This document shows, in pieces, positions 43,360 through 52,476 of a DNA stretch of 64,000 bases. The stretch lies in the NCBI RefSeq assembly GCF_033473495.1, contig NC_088939.1, positions 1,922,001 to 1,986,000 on the forward strand, given 5' to 3'. A program made the position numbers and the translations under genes. Each line of letters opens with the position of its first letter. The stretch's first letter is position 1. The notes beneath the pieces are model-generated. The model had not been told where the DNA came from, made no database searches, and was given only the letters and a program-made list of their open reading frames with translations. The DNA comes from Cercospora beticola. Its lineage: Eukaryota; Ascomycota; Dothideomycetes; Mycosphaerellales; Mycosphaerellaceae.

Positions 43360-45849
43360 TTACATAGCCTGCACTGCCAGTGGCTGATAGAGCTCTTCAA
43401 GGTGCGTCATGTCTGCCGCGGTTAACCTCACACTCAGGGCCTCAGAAGCGGCTTTGATGCGCGAGATACTGTTCAGTCCAACTATCGGACAGGCCCCCTT
43501 GTGTAAAAGCCATGACAGCGCCAGATCTGACATTGTGCAGCCCTTTTCTCTGGCCATTGCTTCAACTCTGTTGACAATACTTGAGTTTTGATCACCTTGA
43601 AACCACTTTTTGGTCTTCGCGTCTTTTGCACTTCGGTCCGTCTGTGCTGATTGCGGTCGACTCAACAAACCCCTTGCAAGTGGAGACCACGGAATGAGGC
43701 CGATCCCTTCTGCCTGACAGAAGTTTACCATTTCCCGCTCCTCTTCGCGGTAGAGCAGATTGTACAACCCAGACATACTGGTGAAGGTTGTCCAGTTGTT
43801 CATTTTCGCCGTGTACTGCAAGCGAGCGAATTGCCAGCAGTACATGCTCGAGGCACCGAGGTAGTGAATTTTGCCCATCTGCACGAGATCATGTAGGGCC
43901 CGCATGATCTCTTCGGGGCTTGTGTCCACATCGAGGCGATGAAGCTGTAAGACGTCGATGTAGGACGTGCCGAGCCGTCGCAGAGAGCCTTCCACCGCAT
44001 CGAATATGTGCTTGCGGCTGAGTCCCATTTGATTGACGAGAGGTCCATCATTGAGTGCTGGCTGAGGCCGACGATTTGGCTCATCTTCAAGGACTGGATA
44101 ATAGAGCTTTGTCATAATCACAACTTTGCTGCGTGGAATATCGTACTGCTTCAGAGCTTTGCCAATGATGATCTCCGACCACCCGTTTGAGTACGTGTTT
44201 GCGGTTTCCCAAGTGTTGATCCCAGAGTCGAACGCTTGCTTCAAGAGCGGTAGAGCGTCTTCCTCGGGCAGGACCCAAGGACTGCCTTCCCAGTCCGGAT
44301 TACCAAATGTCATGCACCCCAGAATTAATCGCGAGACTTTGAGGCCACTGTTCCCCAGTCTTTGATACTGCATCGGCGGCGGTACATTCTCGCCATGCTC
44401 AGGTTTTGCCCAATCTGCTACCAGATCTCGAAGTGTGTCCCGCTCACCAACGTTTCCAGGAAAGACGACGTACGGAATGTCGGGGAATTTGCATGTCTTC
44501 TCGGCGCATTGCCAAAGAGGCACTCCAGGCGCAGCTTGACCACAGATTTTGGCGCGCTTGAACATGAGACCAGCAGTGGCGGCATCGGAGCTGGTAATGC
44601 CACCTTTAGCGATTATGTACCGTGGTCGTGGGATCAAGAAGCGGAGGAAGGACACAAGAGCTGCTGCGACAACATTGCCTATCTTCAAGCTGGAAAGTTC
44701 ATCACTGCCAGTGATGAGCTTGCGGCTGGTCATGAGAAGCACATCTTGGCCGCGAGAGATATGATCACCGGCTTTGTTGGCGGCGGCGAGCACAACAGCA
44801 GAGGTTGACTCAGACTCATGTAGCAGTGCGGCGGCATCGAGCTCTATGGTGATCAATCTGGCACCTCGGCCTTGAATCAGAGACTCGAGCTGCTCCGTAG
44901 TCTTGGGCACGTAAGAACCAGTCATGATCAGGCCGCCGGGCGCCGATGGTGACAGATCCATGTTGAGCTCGCATGGCTTCAGTGGCAATATTTGCTGAAT
45001 ACCGAGGCGTGATGACACAAACGCAGCGCCGGTGCGATAGATGAATGTCTTCCCGGTTGCGCGAGCGCGGATCAGTCCTGCCACAAATATGTCGAGGTCG
45101 GCAGTGACCACAGCATTGACGATGACGACTGAGCGCCGCCCGACTGACAGTAATTTGGCCTCCACCGCATCAGCTCCTCCTACCCGAATGTCGTGAAGCG
45201 AAATGGAGTGAATTCGCTCTGCCGATATCGCGCCCTTGGACTTTTCTCGAATGTACTCTCGCAAGTTGGACTGCGTATACCCAAAAGTCGCATCCCTGGC
45301 AAAGGGCGTCTGCGCGGCAGGAACGAGCTGTCCATCCGGGCTGGCGACATAATGCACATCATCAATGGTCAAGCGGCCACCCTGCTCGAAGAATGGCGCG
45401 AGAATCCAGACATCTGCTTCGCCGAGCACTTCCTCTGCGGCTTCAGGTTCGTCCGGAAAGTGGCCTCGCAATGTCGAATCGCCTCTCAAGACGACCTCAA
45501 ACTCCTTTGCGGCGCTGGCGGCGGCATTCTTGACGGCCTGGCATATTTCTCGGATGAGCTGACGCGCTTTGATGGGCGGCAGAGCGCGTGAATTCGAGAG
45601 GATAAAGAAGCCGGCGCAGTGGGACTGGAACTCGCGGCGGAGGGTGTTCTCATCCCAGACGGTCAACACGTTGACATTGTGACAGGTTTGAGTGCCGGTG
45701 GGGTCATCATCGACGACTACAACGACCGGCTGTTGTGATGGCACTCGTGTCGAGGTTGCCGATGCTGGCCGCGGCGGGAGACGAGCCAACACTTCTGCTT
45801 TGGACACAGCACGAACTTCCTCCTGTACACTCATCTCGATATCGCCCAT
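43360..45849 (-). CDS. Fusion of a DUF1537 four-carbon acid-sugar kinase with an aldo-keto reductase
   Basis: One uninterrupted frame encodes 829 residues from ATG 45847-45849. Residues about 40-485 are a DUF1537 kinase: VVVVVDDDPTGTQTCHNV, FFILSNSRALP, VVLRGDSTLRGHFPDEPEA, YIIAKGGITSSDAATAGL and VVFPGNVGERDTL. Bacterial members (DtnK, DenK, OtnK) phosphorylate threonate or 3-oxo-tetronate at C4. Residues about 494-825 are an aldo-keto reductase: QRLGNSGLKVSRLILGCMTFG, YSNGWSEIIIGKAL, VIMTKLYYP, LQLHRLD, and the NADP-binding region near the C-terminus. The tetrad Asp is Glu here (WETANTYS), while Tyr, Lys and His are present. The gene shares 372 bp of upstream DNA with the FMN dehydrogenase gene. 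Confidence 0.9.
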   Translation of the reverse strand: MGDIEMSVQEEVRAVSKAEVLARLPPRPASATSTRVPSQQPVVVVVDDDPTGTQTCHNVNVLTVWDENTLRREFQSHCAGFFILSNSRALPPIKARQLIREICQAVKNAAASAAKEFEVVLRGDSTLRGHFPDEPEAAEEVLGEADVWILAPFFEQGGRLTIDDVHYVASPDGQLVPAAQTPFARDATFGYTQSNLREYIREKSKGAISAERIHSISLHDIRVGGADAVEAKLLSVGRRSVVIVNAVVTADLDIFVAGLIRARATGKTFIYRTGAAFVSSRLGIQQILPLKPCELNMDLSPSAPGGLIMTGSYVPKTTEQLESLIQGRGARLITIELDAAALLHESESTSAVVLAAANKAGDHISRGQDVLLMTSRKLITGSDELSSLKIGNVVAAALVSFLRFLIPRPRYIIAKGGITSSDAATAGLMFKRAKICGQAAPGVPLWQCAEKTCKFPDIPYVVFPGNVGERDTLRDLVADWAKPEHGENVPPPMQYQRLGNSGLKVSRLILGCMTFGNPDWEGSPWVLPEEDALPLLKQAFDSGINTWETANTYSNGWSEIIIGKALKQYDIPRSKVVIMTKLYYPVLEDEPNRRPQPALNDGPLVNQMGLSRKHIFDAVEGSLRRLGTSYIDVLQLHRLDVDTSPEEIMRALHDLVQMGKIHYLGASSMYCWQFARLQYTAKMNNWTTFTSMSGLYNLLYREEEREMVNFCQAEGIGLIPWSPLARGLLSRPQSAQTDRSAKDAKTKKWFQGDQNSSIVNRVEAMAREKGCTMSDLALSWLLHKGACPIVGLNSISRIKAASEALSVRLTAADMTHLEELYQPLAVQAM

Positions 45850-46221
45850 TGTCGCAGTCTATTGCCCTCATACTACACACAGCTACAGCGTCATGATGTA
45901 TGCTCTGCACATCCGCCATTCTCGTTGCTGCGAGATCCCCATCGCTGCGTTGCCGACGCGAGCAGGATCCACCGGAAAGAGCCCTCCGGTATGCGGCATG
46001 CCTCCGACCGACGATGCACAACAATTCGACCGCTGCGTCCAGAGCTGTGACCTTTCGACATCGGCTTTTGGCCCAGAGCCCGTATGATGCCACGAGCAAA
46101 ATGTAACAGCAGTGTAAAAACGACAGTCAGGTAGGCAAGAGGTTACATTTCATCAGTCCTTCACTCGAGCACTTTCCGCATCCCACATTTCCGCCCACTA
46201 TACCAGCTTCTCGCAGCAGCC
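45850..46221. promoter_or_regulatory. Shared promoter of the kinase fusion and the FMN dehydrogenase
   Basis: This 372-bp divergent intergenic region contains one CGGA-N8-TCCG element at 45973-45988, near its centre-left. No other operator stands out. Confidence 0.65.
45973..45988. promoter_or_regulatory. Inverted repeat CGGA-N8-TCCG (candidate Zn2Cys6 site)
   Basis: The palindrome extends to ACCGGA/TCCGGT with an 8-bp spacer, the longest half-sites of the set. It lies about 125 bp from one start codon and 235 bp from the other. Confidence 0.7.
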
Positions 46222-47562
46222 ATGAGCAGGTCTACGATATCCTACGAGGATGTTCGCGAAGGAAAGAGCGGAGGAATCAACCCAGACACCAGCACCATCG
46301 CCCCACGGGAAGAGCAATCCCTCGAACGAGTCCATCAACTGTTACCAGAAGCTGGCGAGAAACCAGACCTCTACAGCTTGATCTCTGTGCACGACTTCGA
46401 AGATGTCGCTCGGAACGCTTTAGCGCCCAAAACATGGGCCTTCTACTCGTCTGCAGCTACCGATCTTGTCTCACATCAGGCCAATCTCATGTGCCATCGA
46501 AGGTTGTTGCTGCGCCCACGCGTCCTTCGCGATGTAAGGCAGGTGAAGACGAAGCGCAAGATCCTTGGCCACGAGTCCAGCATACCAGTGTTCTTCAGTC
46601 CAGCTGCGATTGCCAAATTAGCGCATCCTGAGGGCGAGATCGCTGTAGCGAGAGCCTGTGGTAATCAAGGGATTGTCCAGATTGTATGTCGTGAACACAA
46701 TCCGCCATCTTGAATGATGCTAACAGAGGCGTTGTAGGTATCAAGCAACGCTTCCTACCCCCTCGCCGACATCGTCTCCGCAGGCTCACCCGACCAACAC
46801 TTTTGGCTGCAACTGTATGTCAACTCTGAACGACACAAGACCGAGCAACTGCTGCACCACGCTCGAGAACTTGGCGTCAAAGCTGTCGTGGTCACCGTCG
46901 ATGCTCCTGTCCCAGGCAAGCGCGAAGCGGATGAGCGGATAGCAGCAGAGAATGTTGCGGCAGCTATCAGTGGTGCAATGGCTACGAATGACAAGAAAGG
47001 AGGAGGTCTGGGTCGAGTGATGGCAAAATACATTGATGCGTCGCTGAACTGGGAGGATCTCGCTTGGATAAGGCGAGTCTCTGGACTCCCGGTTGTCTTG
47101 AAAGGCATTCAGACTGCGAGCGATGCACAGAGAGCAGCGGACTATGGCGTGGAGGCAATCTTGCTCAGCAATCACGGCGGGAGATCTCTCGACACGACAC
47201 AACCTGCGTTGGTGACCCTGCTTGAGATGCACAAGTGTTGTCCGGACGTGTTCCAGAAATTGGAGGTCTACGTCGATGGGGGCTTCACTCGCGGCACAGA
47301 CGTTCTCAAGGCTGTAGCACTGGGTGCCACGGCTGTTGGGATCGGGAGGCCATGGCTATATAGCTTGTGCTACGGACAGGAGGGTGTGGAACACCTGATC
47401 GATATCGTGAAAGACGAGCTCGAGACGTCGATGAAGCTAAGTGGCATCACGGACATCGATGAGGCTTCTCCGGGCATGGTGAATACATCGATGCTGGAGC
47501 CTTTGATCCGTGAATCGGACAGCCATCCTTGGATCAAATGGAAGCCGATCGCGAGGTTGTAG
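46222..47562 (+). CDS. FMN-dependent 2-hydroxyacid dehydrogenase (lactate dehydrogenase/glycolate oxidase family)
   Basis: Two exons (46222-46683, 46738-47562) joined by a 54-bp GTATGT intron give 428 residues. The family motifs are present: AFYSSAATD near the N-terminus, PVFFSPAAIAKLAHP, WLQLYVNSE, VVVTVDAPVPGKRE, PVVLKGIQ with the catalytic Lys, ILLSNHGGRSLD with the active-site His and Arg, YVDGGFTRGTDVLKA and ATAVGIGRPWLY for FMN phosphate. There is no cytochrome b5 domain and no obvious mitochondrial presequence, unlike yeast Cyb2, so electrons probably go to oxygen or another carrier. It would oxidise a 2-hydroxyacid to a 2-oxoacid; in this setting a sugar acid is a plausible substrate, by inference. 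Confidence 0.9.
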
Positions 47563-47725
47563 ATGTAGTGATTAATGCTTCTTATCCATAGAATTGATCG
47601 TGATAGAGTAACGAATGAGAGGATCTTTCGGAATTTGACATGTTTCTCTACAGTAAACCCAATAACTTAGAGCAGGCAGGAGTGTGTGGCTGAAGTTCGG
47701 CAGAACACCTCCGCACTTCTCTCCA
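47563..47725. other. Spacer between the FMN dehydrogenase and the inserted element
   Basis: This stretch of 163 bp would be the terminator of the dehydrogenase and, before the insertion, part of the regulator's promoter. No CGGA/TCCG element was seen. Confidence 0.4.
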
Positions 47726-47733
47726 CTTCCAAG

Positions 47734-48189
47734 CATAGATTTTGAATCCTGAATATTCAATTCAACTCGGCTAAATTCAAATTCAATTCAGAAACTAAAT
47801 TGAACATTCAAATTCAATTCAATATATTCAGCTTATAAATCAGTCTCCTATGACGTATTCTCGGTTTACGACGACGATATCGAGGTAAAGAGTAGTCTAT
47901 AGGCAGAGTAATATACGTACTAAGCTCCTAACGATAAGAGCCCGGATAAGAGCCCTAGTACTAGAGAAGTAGCAAAGCAGAGCGGAGAAGGGACTATAGA
48001 GCAGAGCGGAGAGCGACTATAGCAGGGTATCGCTAAGCCTAGCCTCCGAGTACACCGCCGAGAGCACTATTTTTAGTACAAGCTTTGAATTGAATTTGAA
48101 TTTGAACATTCAAAAAGCCGGATTCATATTCAATTCAACTCTGAATTTGAATTGAATTTGAATAATCAATTCAGTATTCAAAATCTATG
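47734..48189. mobile_element. MITE-like element with terminal inverted repeats and 8-bp target duplications
   Basis: The element is 456 bp. Its ends are inverted repeats starting CATAGATTTTGAAT; over 21 bp they differ at one position. Identical 8-bp direct repeats CTTCCAAG flank it (47726-47733 and 48190-48197). Eight-bp target duplications are typical of the hAT superfamily. Inside the ends, both arms are built of short AATTCAA/TTGAATT repeats, and the 220-bp core is nearly free of TG dinucleotides. No transposase frame is present, so it would be non-autonomous. It lies about 100 bp upstream of the ATG of the Zn2Cys6 gene. Confidence 0.82.
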
Positions 48190-48291
48190 CTTCCAAGGCC
48201 GAGAGAATACATCGCGACATCTCAATCGACCTCGCCTCACCAACACCAGACTCCGTGCTGTTCCATCGGATGGAGGCAAGGCGTTCCCAAC

Positions 48292-50278
48292 ATGTCGTCA
48301 AACGCAAAGCGCAAGCACAGCGAGATTGCAAACCTGGACGATGAGCGGCCAGAGCCGAGCAAGCGCCTGGCGGCGGCATGCACCGCATGCAGAAGACAGA
48401 AAATCAAGTGCGACATGATCAATGAAGAGCCGCCGTGTTCACGCTGCCAAAGACGCGGTATCACCTGTGTTCTCCATACCGCAGTGCGTCACCCTATGGC
48501 GGACGCCAAGCAGGTCGGTTTGATGGGCAAAGACCTGGCCAACATCCATGCCACTCTGGAGAAGATATGCCAACATCTGAATCTCGAACTGCCGAGACCT
48601 TTGGCGACAGGGCAGCAGAACGATGCAGGTGCTCGAGCCGCCCCCAGGACTGGGGAAGAAGATGATGATCCAGAAGACACATGTGAGCTGTCGCCACCGG
48701 CATCGCCTTCTACAGCCCACGCCCCGATGGACATGTACTTGACAAGCACACAAGAGCCTTCATTGGGTGTAAATAGCCCTCGCAGGCTTCGTCGCAGAGG
48801 AAGCGAACGAGTCGACATGATTAGCAAAGGCCTGATCTCTCTGGAAGACGCAGAGACGTTGGTGCACAAATACCTGGAGCATTTGGACCCTTTCGTGTAC
48901 GGAATCACAGGCGGATACAAGGATGCGACGCACGTTCGTCGAGCATCACCAGCCCTCTTGGCCGCGATGTGCACCGTTGCTGCGTTTCATGATCCTACCA
49001 ACAAGCATCTATTTGAGATCTGCAATCGCGAGTACAGATCGATCATCTCAAGCTCGCTTTTCGAAAAACGAGATTTGAAGTTCGTGGAAGCGTTGTGTAT
49101 TGGAGCTTTTTGGCTGCCAGATGCATCGCGAATCCTGCTCAACGATGCCATCCGCAGGGCGAAAGATCTCAAGCTGCACCGGAACTTTCTAAGACTCACA
49201 GAGCCAGCGCTGCTGGCAGCCACCTCGCCCGGCTCAGTGGTGGACATTACTGAGATTCGAGACAGAGTCCGCCTTTGGTACTTGCTGTACATCTGCGATC
49301 AGCACTTGAGTATACTGCATAATCGAGACCGGATTCTGAGGCAAGAAAAGGAAGCCGTTGAGAATAGAGAACTCTTTATCGCAGGCGGAGAGCCTGTGAC
49401 AGCCCAAGACGTTCGAGTCATGTCCCAAGTCTGCTTGCTGGTAATTATGGGCCAGGTCAGAGATGTCTTTGGCAGCGAATCCATCAAACCAGTGTCAAGG
49501 ACCTTGACTGTGCAATTAGCACACTTCGCGCGAGAACTGGATGCTTGGTATGCTAGATGGTCTTCCATCTTCGGTGCGTTCACAGATCACAGCTTGCTTA
49601 GTGCACTTTGCTAACCCGCTTTACCTAGAACCTGATAAGCATATTGGATCTTTCCCTCTGTCTGGCCTCACCGTTCACTGGCAATTTGCCAAACTCTACC
49701 TCGGTCATCATGTCTTTCGCGGGATCGAGAACGACCCAATCCCGACACACTTTCTCACCGCCGCGACTACAGCACGCGATGCTGCAATTACAATCTTTAC
49801 GATGATTGCCGAAGACGAATCCTTTCGCAACCATCTAAACGGCATGCCAATATACTTCCATGTCATGATCTCCTTCGCCGGACAGTTCCTGATGGGGATT
49901 TGCCTGAAGTATGGACAGCAACTCGGCATCGATGTGGAAGGGGAATTTCGGCGCATCAGTGCTGCACTCGCAGTGTTCGCTCGCACACCAGCATTACCTT
50001 CACATCCAATCTCGCGTATGACCGCCGGATTGACAAGGAAGTTGAACGAATGCGCAGCTGCTCTGGGGATAACGTCAATATTGACTGAAAGTCCCTTCGC
50101 ACACAACCAAGACCTCTTGGCAAGCAGGGCAGACCTGGCCGCGGCAAATGCCAACGGAGACAACATTCACAGCACAGTGTTCGATCTTCAAGCTGCAAAC
50201 GGGTTGCCGGAAGACTTCTTGTACGCTGGCTTTGGAGATATGACGTTTCCTGATACGCAGTTCCACTATACGACTTGA
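48292..50278 (+). CDS. Zn2Cys6 transcription factor, likely regulator of the cluster
   Basis: Two exons (48292-49573, 49629-50278) joined by a GTGCGT intron give 643 residues. ATG 48292 is chosen over an upstream ATG at 48187 that lies in the end of the inserted element. The zinc cluster has Cys at 30, 33, 40, 49, 52 and 59 (CTACRRQKIKCD, CSRCQRRGITC). A short linker and helix (LANIHATLEKICQHLNLEL) may be the dimerisation coil. The fungal-specific middle domain follows from about 165, with LHRNFL and RLWYLLYICDQHLSI-like motifs. A CGG-pair inverted repeat occurs at the neighbouring promoters. Its stop codon is 11 bp from that of the convergent aldolase fusion. Confidence 0.92.
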
Positions 50279-50289
50279 AGCAGTTCCCA

Positions 50290-52251
50290 CTACGCTACAT
50301 TTGCATCGGCATCATCATGAAAGATGATTGCTCCCCAATCTGGTCGGTTAAAGCGCTTGCCTTGTTTTCTTGCCAGCTCATCGATAGCCTGCATCTCGGC
50401 TGGGCTTGGCACAAAGTTGTCCTCTAGGTTCGCAGCGATTCGCTTCGGACTGATGGACTTGGGTATCACGGACCAGCCCTTTGCAATACCCCAGGAAAGC
50501 ATTACATTGCCCGTCGCGACGCCTCTCTTCTCAGCAATCTGGACAATGACGGGCTCCTCGTGCAAGGTGCTCCCTGTGCCACCTAAGGGCCCGAAAGCTG
50601 TTTGGTGAATACCCTTCGACGAACAGAACGTGTGTAACTTGTCTTGAGGTAGAAGAGGTTGAATCTCAGTCTGGTTAACAGCTGGCACGGTCCTCGCTGT
50701 TTGGAGGAGCTTTTCGAGATTCACGGTCGAGAAGTTCGCGACACCAATCGCACGGACTTTGCCAGTGTCTAGCAGCTTCTCCATCTCCCTCCACGTATCT
50801 CGGAAATCCCAGCCTTCGACATGGACATTTCGATCTTCTTTGCCGTACTCTGCTCCTGTGTCTGGACTCAGCGTGACAGGCCAGTGCATGAGGTAGAGAT
50901 CGACATAGTTCAATCCAAGATCTTGGAGAGACTTGTCTAAGGCTTGCTGTACGCGTTGATGGTCCGAGGACCAGAGCTTCGTTGTGACGAAGAATTCTGA
51001 TCGAGGGATCGGCGCGCTCTTGAATACTTCACCGATTTCCGCTTCGTTGAAGTACAGCGGCGCGCAGTCGAAATGGCGATATCCTGCTGCAAACGCCTCT
51101 TTTACAGCTTTTGCTGCATCACCAGGTGCAGCTTTCCAGGTACCAAACCCGACAGCAGGGATTTGAGCACCTGTGTTGAGTGTAAAATGGCTTCGAACAG
51201 ATTCCTGCCCGACAGAATGCCCATTCGTTCCATTGCTGAGCTTAGAAGCTGGTGGAGGCCGAGAGATCACATCGGGAAGAGATTGCTCGAGCTCAGCCAA
51301 AGGTTGCATCGTGACGATTGTCGACTCTTGCAGTGCTTTTCCGGCTGGCTGATAAGGCTTTCTTGTACTGAAAGACGCATGACTCGAAAGACCAGCTACT
51401 GGACCAGCGAAGTACGCTGTGCCAAATTTGGTTGCCGAGAGACCTTTCTTGCAAGCGCCTTCGGCCAGCGCGACTTTCCCTTGGAGCTCTCTCGCTTCCT
51501 CGATCTTACCTTCTTGCCATAGCGAGTAAAGCTTCGACACCGATTTTGGGAATACATTGCCGATACCAGTCACACAGCCAATCCCGCCTCCGATCAAACA
51601 GGGAAGAAGCCAATCCGATTGTCCAGAGAAGACCGCGAATTCCGAAGGCTTGAACTTGGCAGTAAGTGAGGTCACTTTGCCAGCGTTCGCACAAGTGAGC
51701 TTCACGCCAACGATATTGGGATGTGGCGCTAGTTGCGAGAGAATGTCGACACTGAGGTCAATGCCTGACGTGACGCCTGGAAAGTTGTAACAGATTATCG
51801 GAATCCTCGAGTTATCCGCCACCTCGCGATAAAACTCTACAATCGCATCGTTCGTTATCACCTTGGGCCAATAACTCGGAGGTAGCAAAAGTCCAAAATC
51901 TGCTCCAGCAGCTGCTGCATCTTCTGCGAGTCGGATTGATTCATTCGTGGATTGCCCGCTGATTCCAGCAGCTAAAGGAAAATCCGGGACTCCGAGGTCG
52001 ATTGCTGCTTTTCGAGCTGTGCGAGTGATATCTATTCTTTCTTCTCGGGATAGCAGAGCTGCCTCAGCTGTGGAACCTTGGAGCACCAGGCCATTTACGC
52101 CGCCTTTGATGAGGTGGCAGAAGTATGTGTAGCTTGCTTCGAGGTCGATTTCTTGGCGAGGTGTGTCTTTGTATAATGAGATGACGGGACACCAAACGCC
52201 GGCTGGGACGGCGGGTGACGTTGTAGAAGGCGATTGCTGGAAGTGTGGCAT
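50290..52251 (-). CDS. Fusion of a DapA/KDG-type aldolase with an aldo-keto reductase
   Basis: A single frame encodes 653 residues from ATG 52249-52251. Residues about 15-315 form a DHDPS-family class I aldolase: VLQGSTAEAALLSREER, the Tyr in ICYNFPGVTSG, and the Schiff-base Lys in IVGVKLTCAN. After a Ser/Gly/Asn-rich linker (about 315-352), residues 353-640 are an aldo-keto reductase with FTLNTGAQIPAVGFGTW, the tetrad Asp/Tyr in YRHFDCAPLYFNE, Lys in VTTKLW, His in LYLMHWP, and IPKSISPKR for NADP. In fungal galacturonate catabolism a similar aldolase makes pyruvate and L-glyceraldehyde, and a separate reductase makes glycerol. The fusion joins an aldolase and an aldehyde reductase. The actual substrate is unproven. 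Confidence 0.92.
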   Translation of the reverse strand: MPHFQQSPSTTSPAVPAGVWCPVISLYKDTPRQEIDLEASYTYFCHLIKGGVNGLVLQGSTAEAALLSREERIDITRTARKAAIDLGVPDFPLAAGISGQSTNESIRLAEDAAAAGADFGLLLPPSYWPKVITNDAIVEFYREVADNSRIPIICYNFPGVTSGIDLSVDILSQLAPHPNIVGVKLTCANAGKVTSLTAKFKPSEFAVFSGQSDWLLPCLIGGGIGCVTGIGNVFPKSVSKLYSLWQEGKIEEARELQGKVALAEGACKKGLSATKFGTAYFAGPVAGLSSHASFSTRKPYQPAGKALQESTIVTMQPLAELEQSLPDVISRPPPASKLSNGTNGHSVGQESVRSHFTLNTGAQIPAVGFGTWKAAPGDAAKAVKEAFAAGYRHFDCAPLYFNEAEIGEVFKSAPIPRSEFFVTTKLWSSDHQRVQQALDKSLQDLGLNYVDLYLMHWPVTLSPDTGAEYGKEDRNVHVEGWDFRDTWREMEKLLDTGKVRAIGVANFSTVNLEKLLQTARTVPAVNQTEIQPLLPQDKLHTFCSSKGIHQTAFGPLGGTGSTLHEEPVIVQIAEKRGVATGNVMLSWGIAKGWSVIPKSISPKRIAANLEDNFVPSPAEMQAIDELARKQGKRFNRPDWGAIIFHDDADANVA

Positions 52252-52460
52252 CTTCGCTAAAGTTCTGGGATGGATCAGATGTCTGTCCGGCCAGAGAGCA
52301 TTTCAGAGCAACGAGACGATGTCAGAATAAAGTGAGCCAATGCGGATTACTAGAGCAATTCCGCGCGGCGAGACTGGTGCCGGCCTTCTTCCTGGCATCG
52401 GTGGACCTTTGGTTTGGTGGATAGAGAGCTCGGCGGGCATGCCGACTTGTTGATTACCGT

Positions 52461-52476
52461 CGGAGGAAGCCTTCCG
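52461..52476. promoter_or_regulatory. Inverted repeat CGGA-N8-TCCG (candidate Zn2Cys6 site)
   Basis: Half-sites at 52461-52464 and 52473-52476, spacer 8 bp, flanks TCGGA/TCCGA. It lies 210 bp upstream of the aldolase fusion start. A wider pair, GCGGA-N13-TCCGC, occurs nearby at about 52342-52362. Confidence 0.7.

Noticed and set aside
52342..52362. GCGGA-N13-TCCGC as another copy of the cluster element
   Set aside because: The spacer is 13 bp, unlike the 8-9 bp of the other five, so it was not counted.
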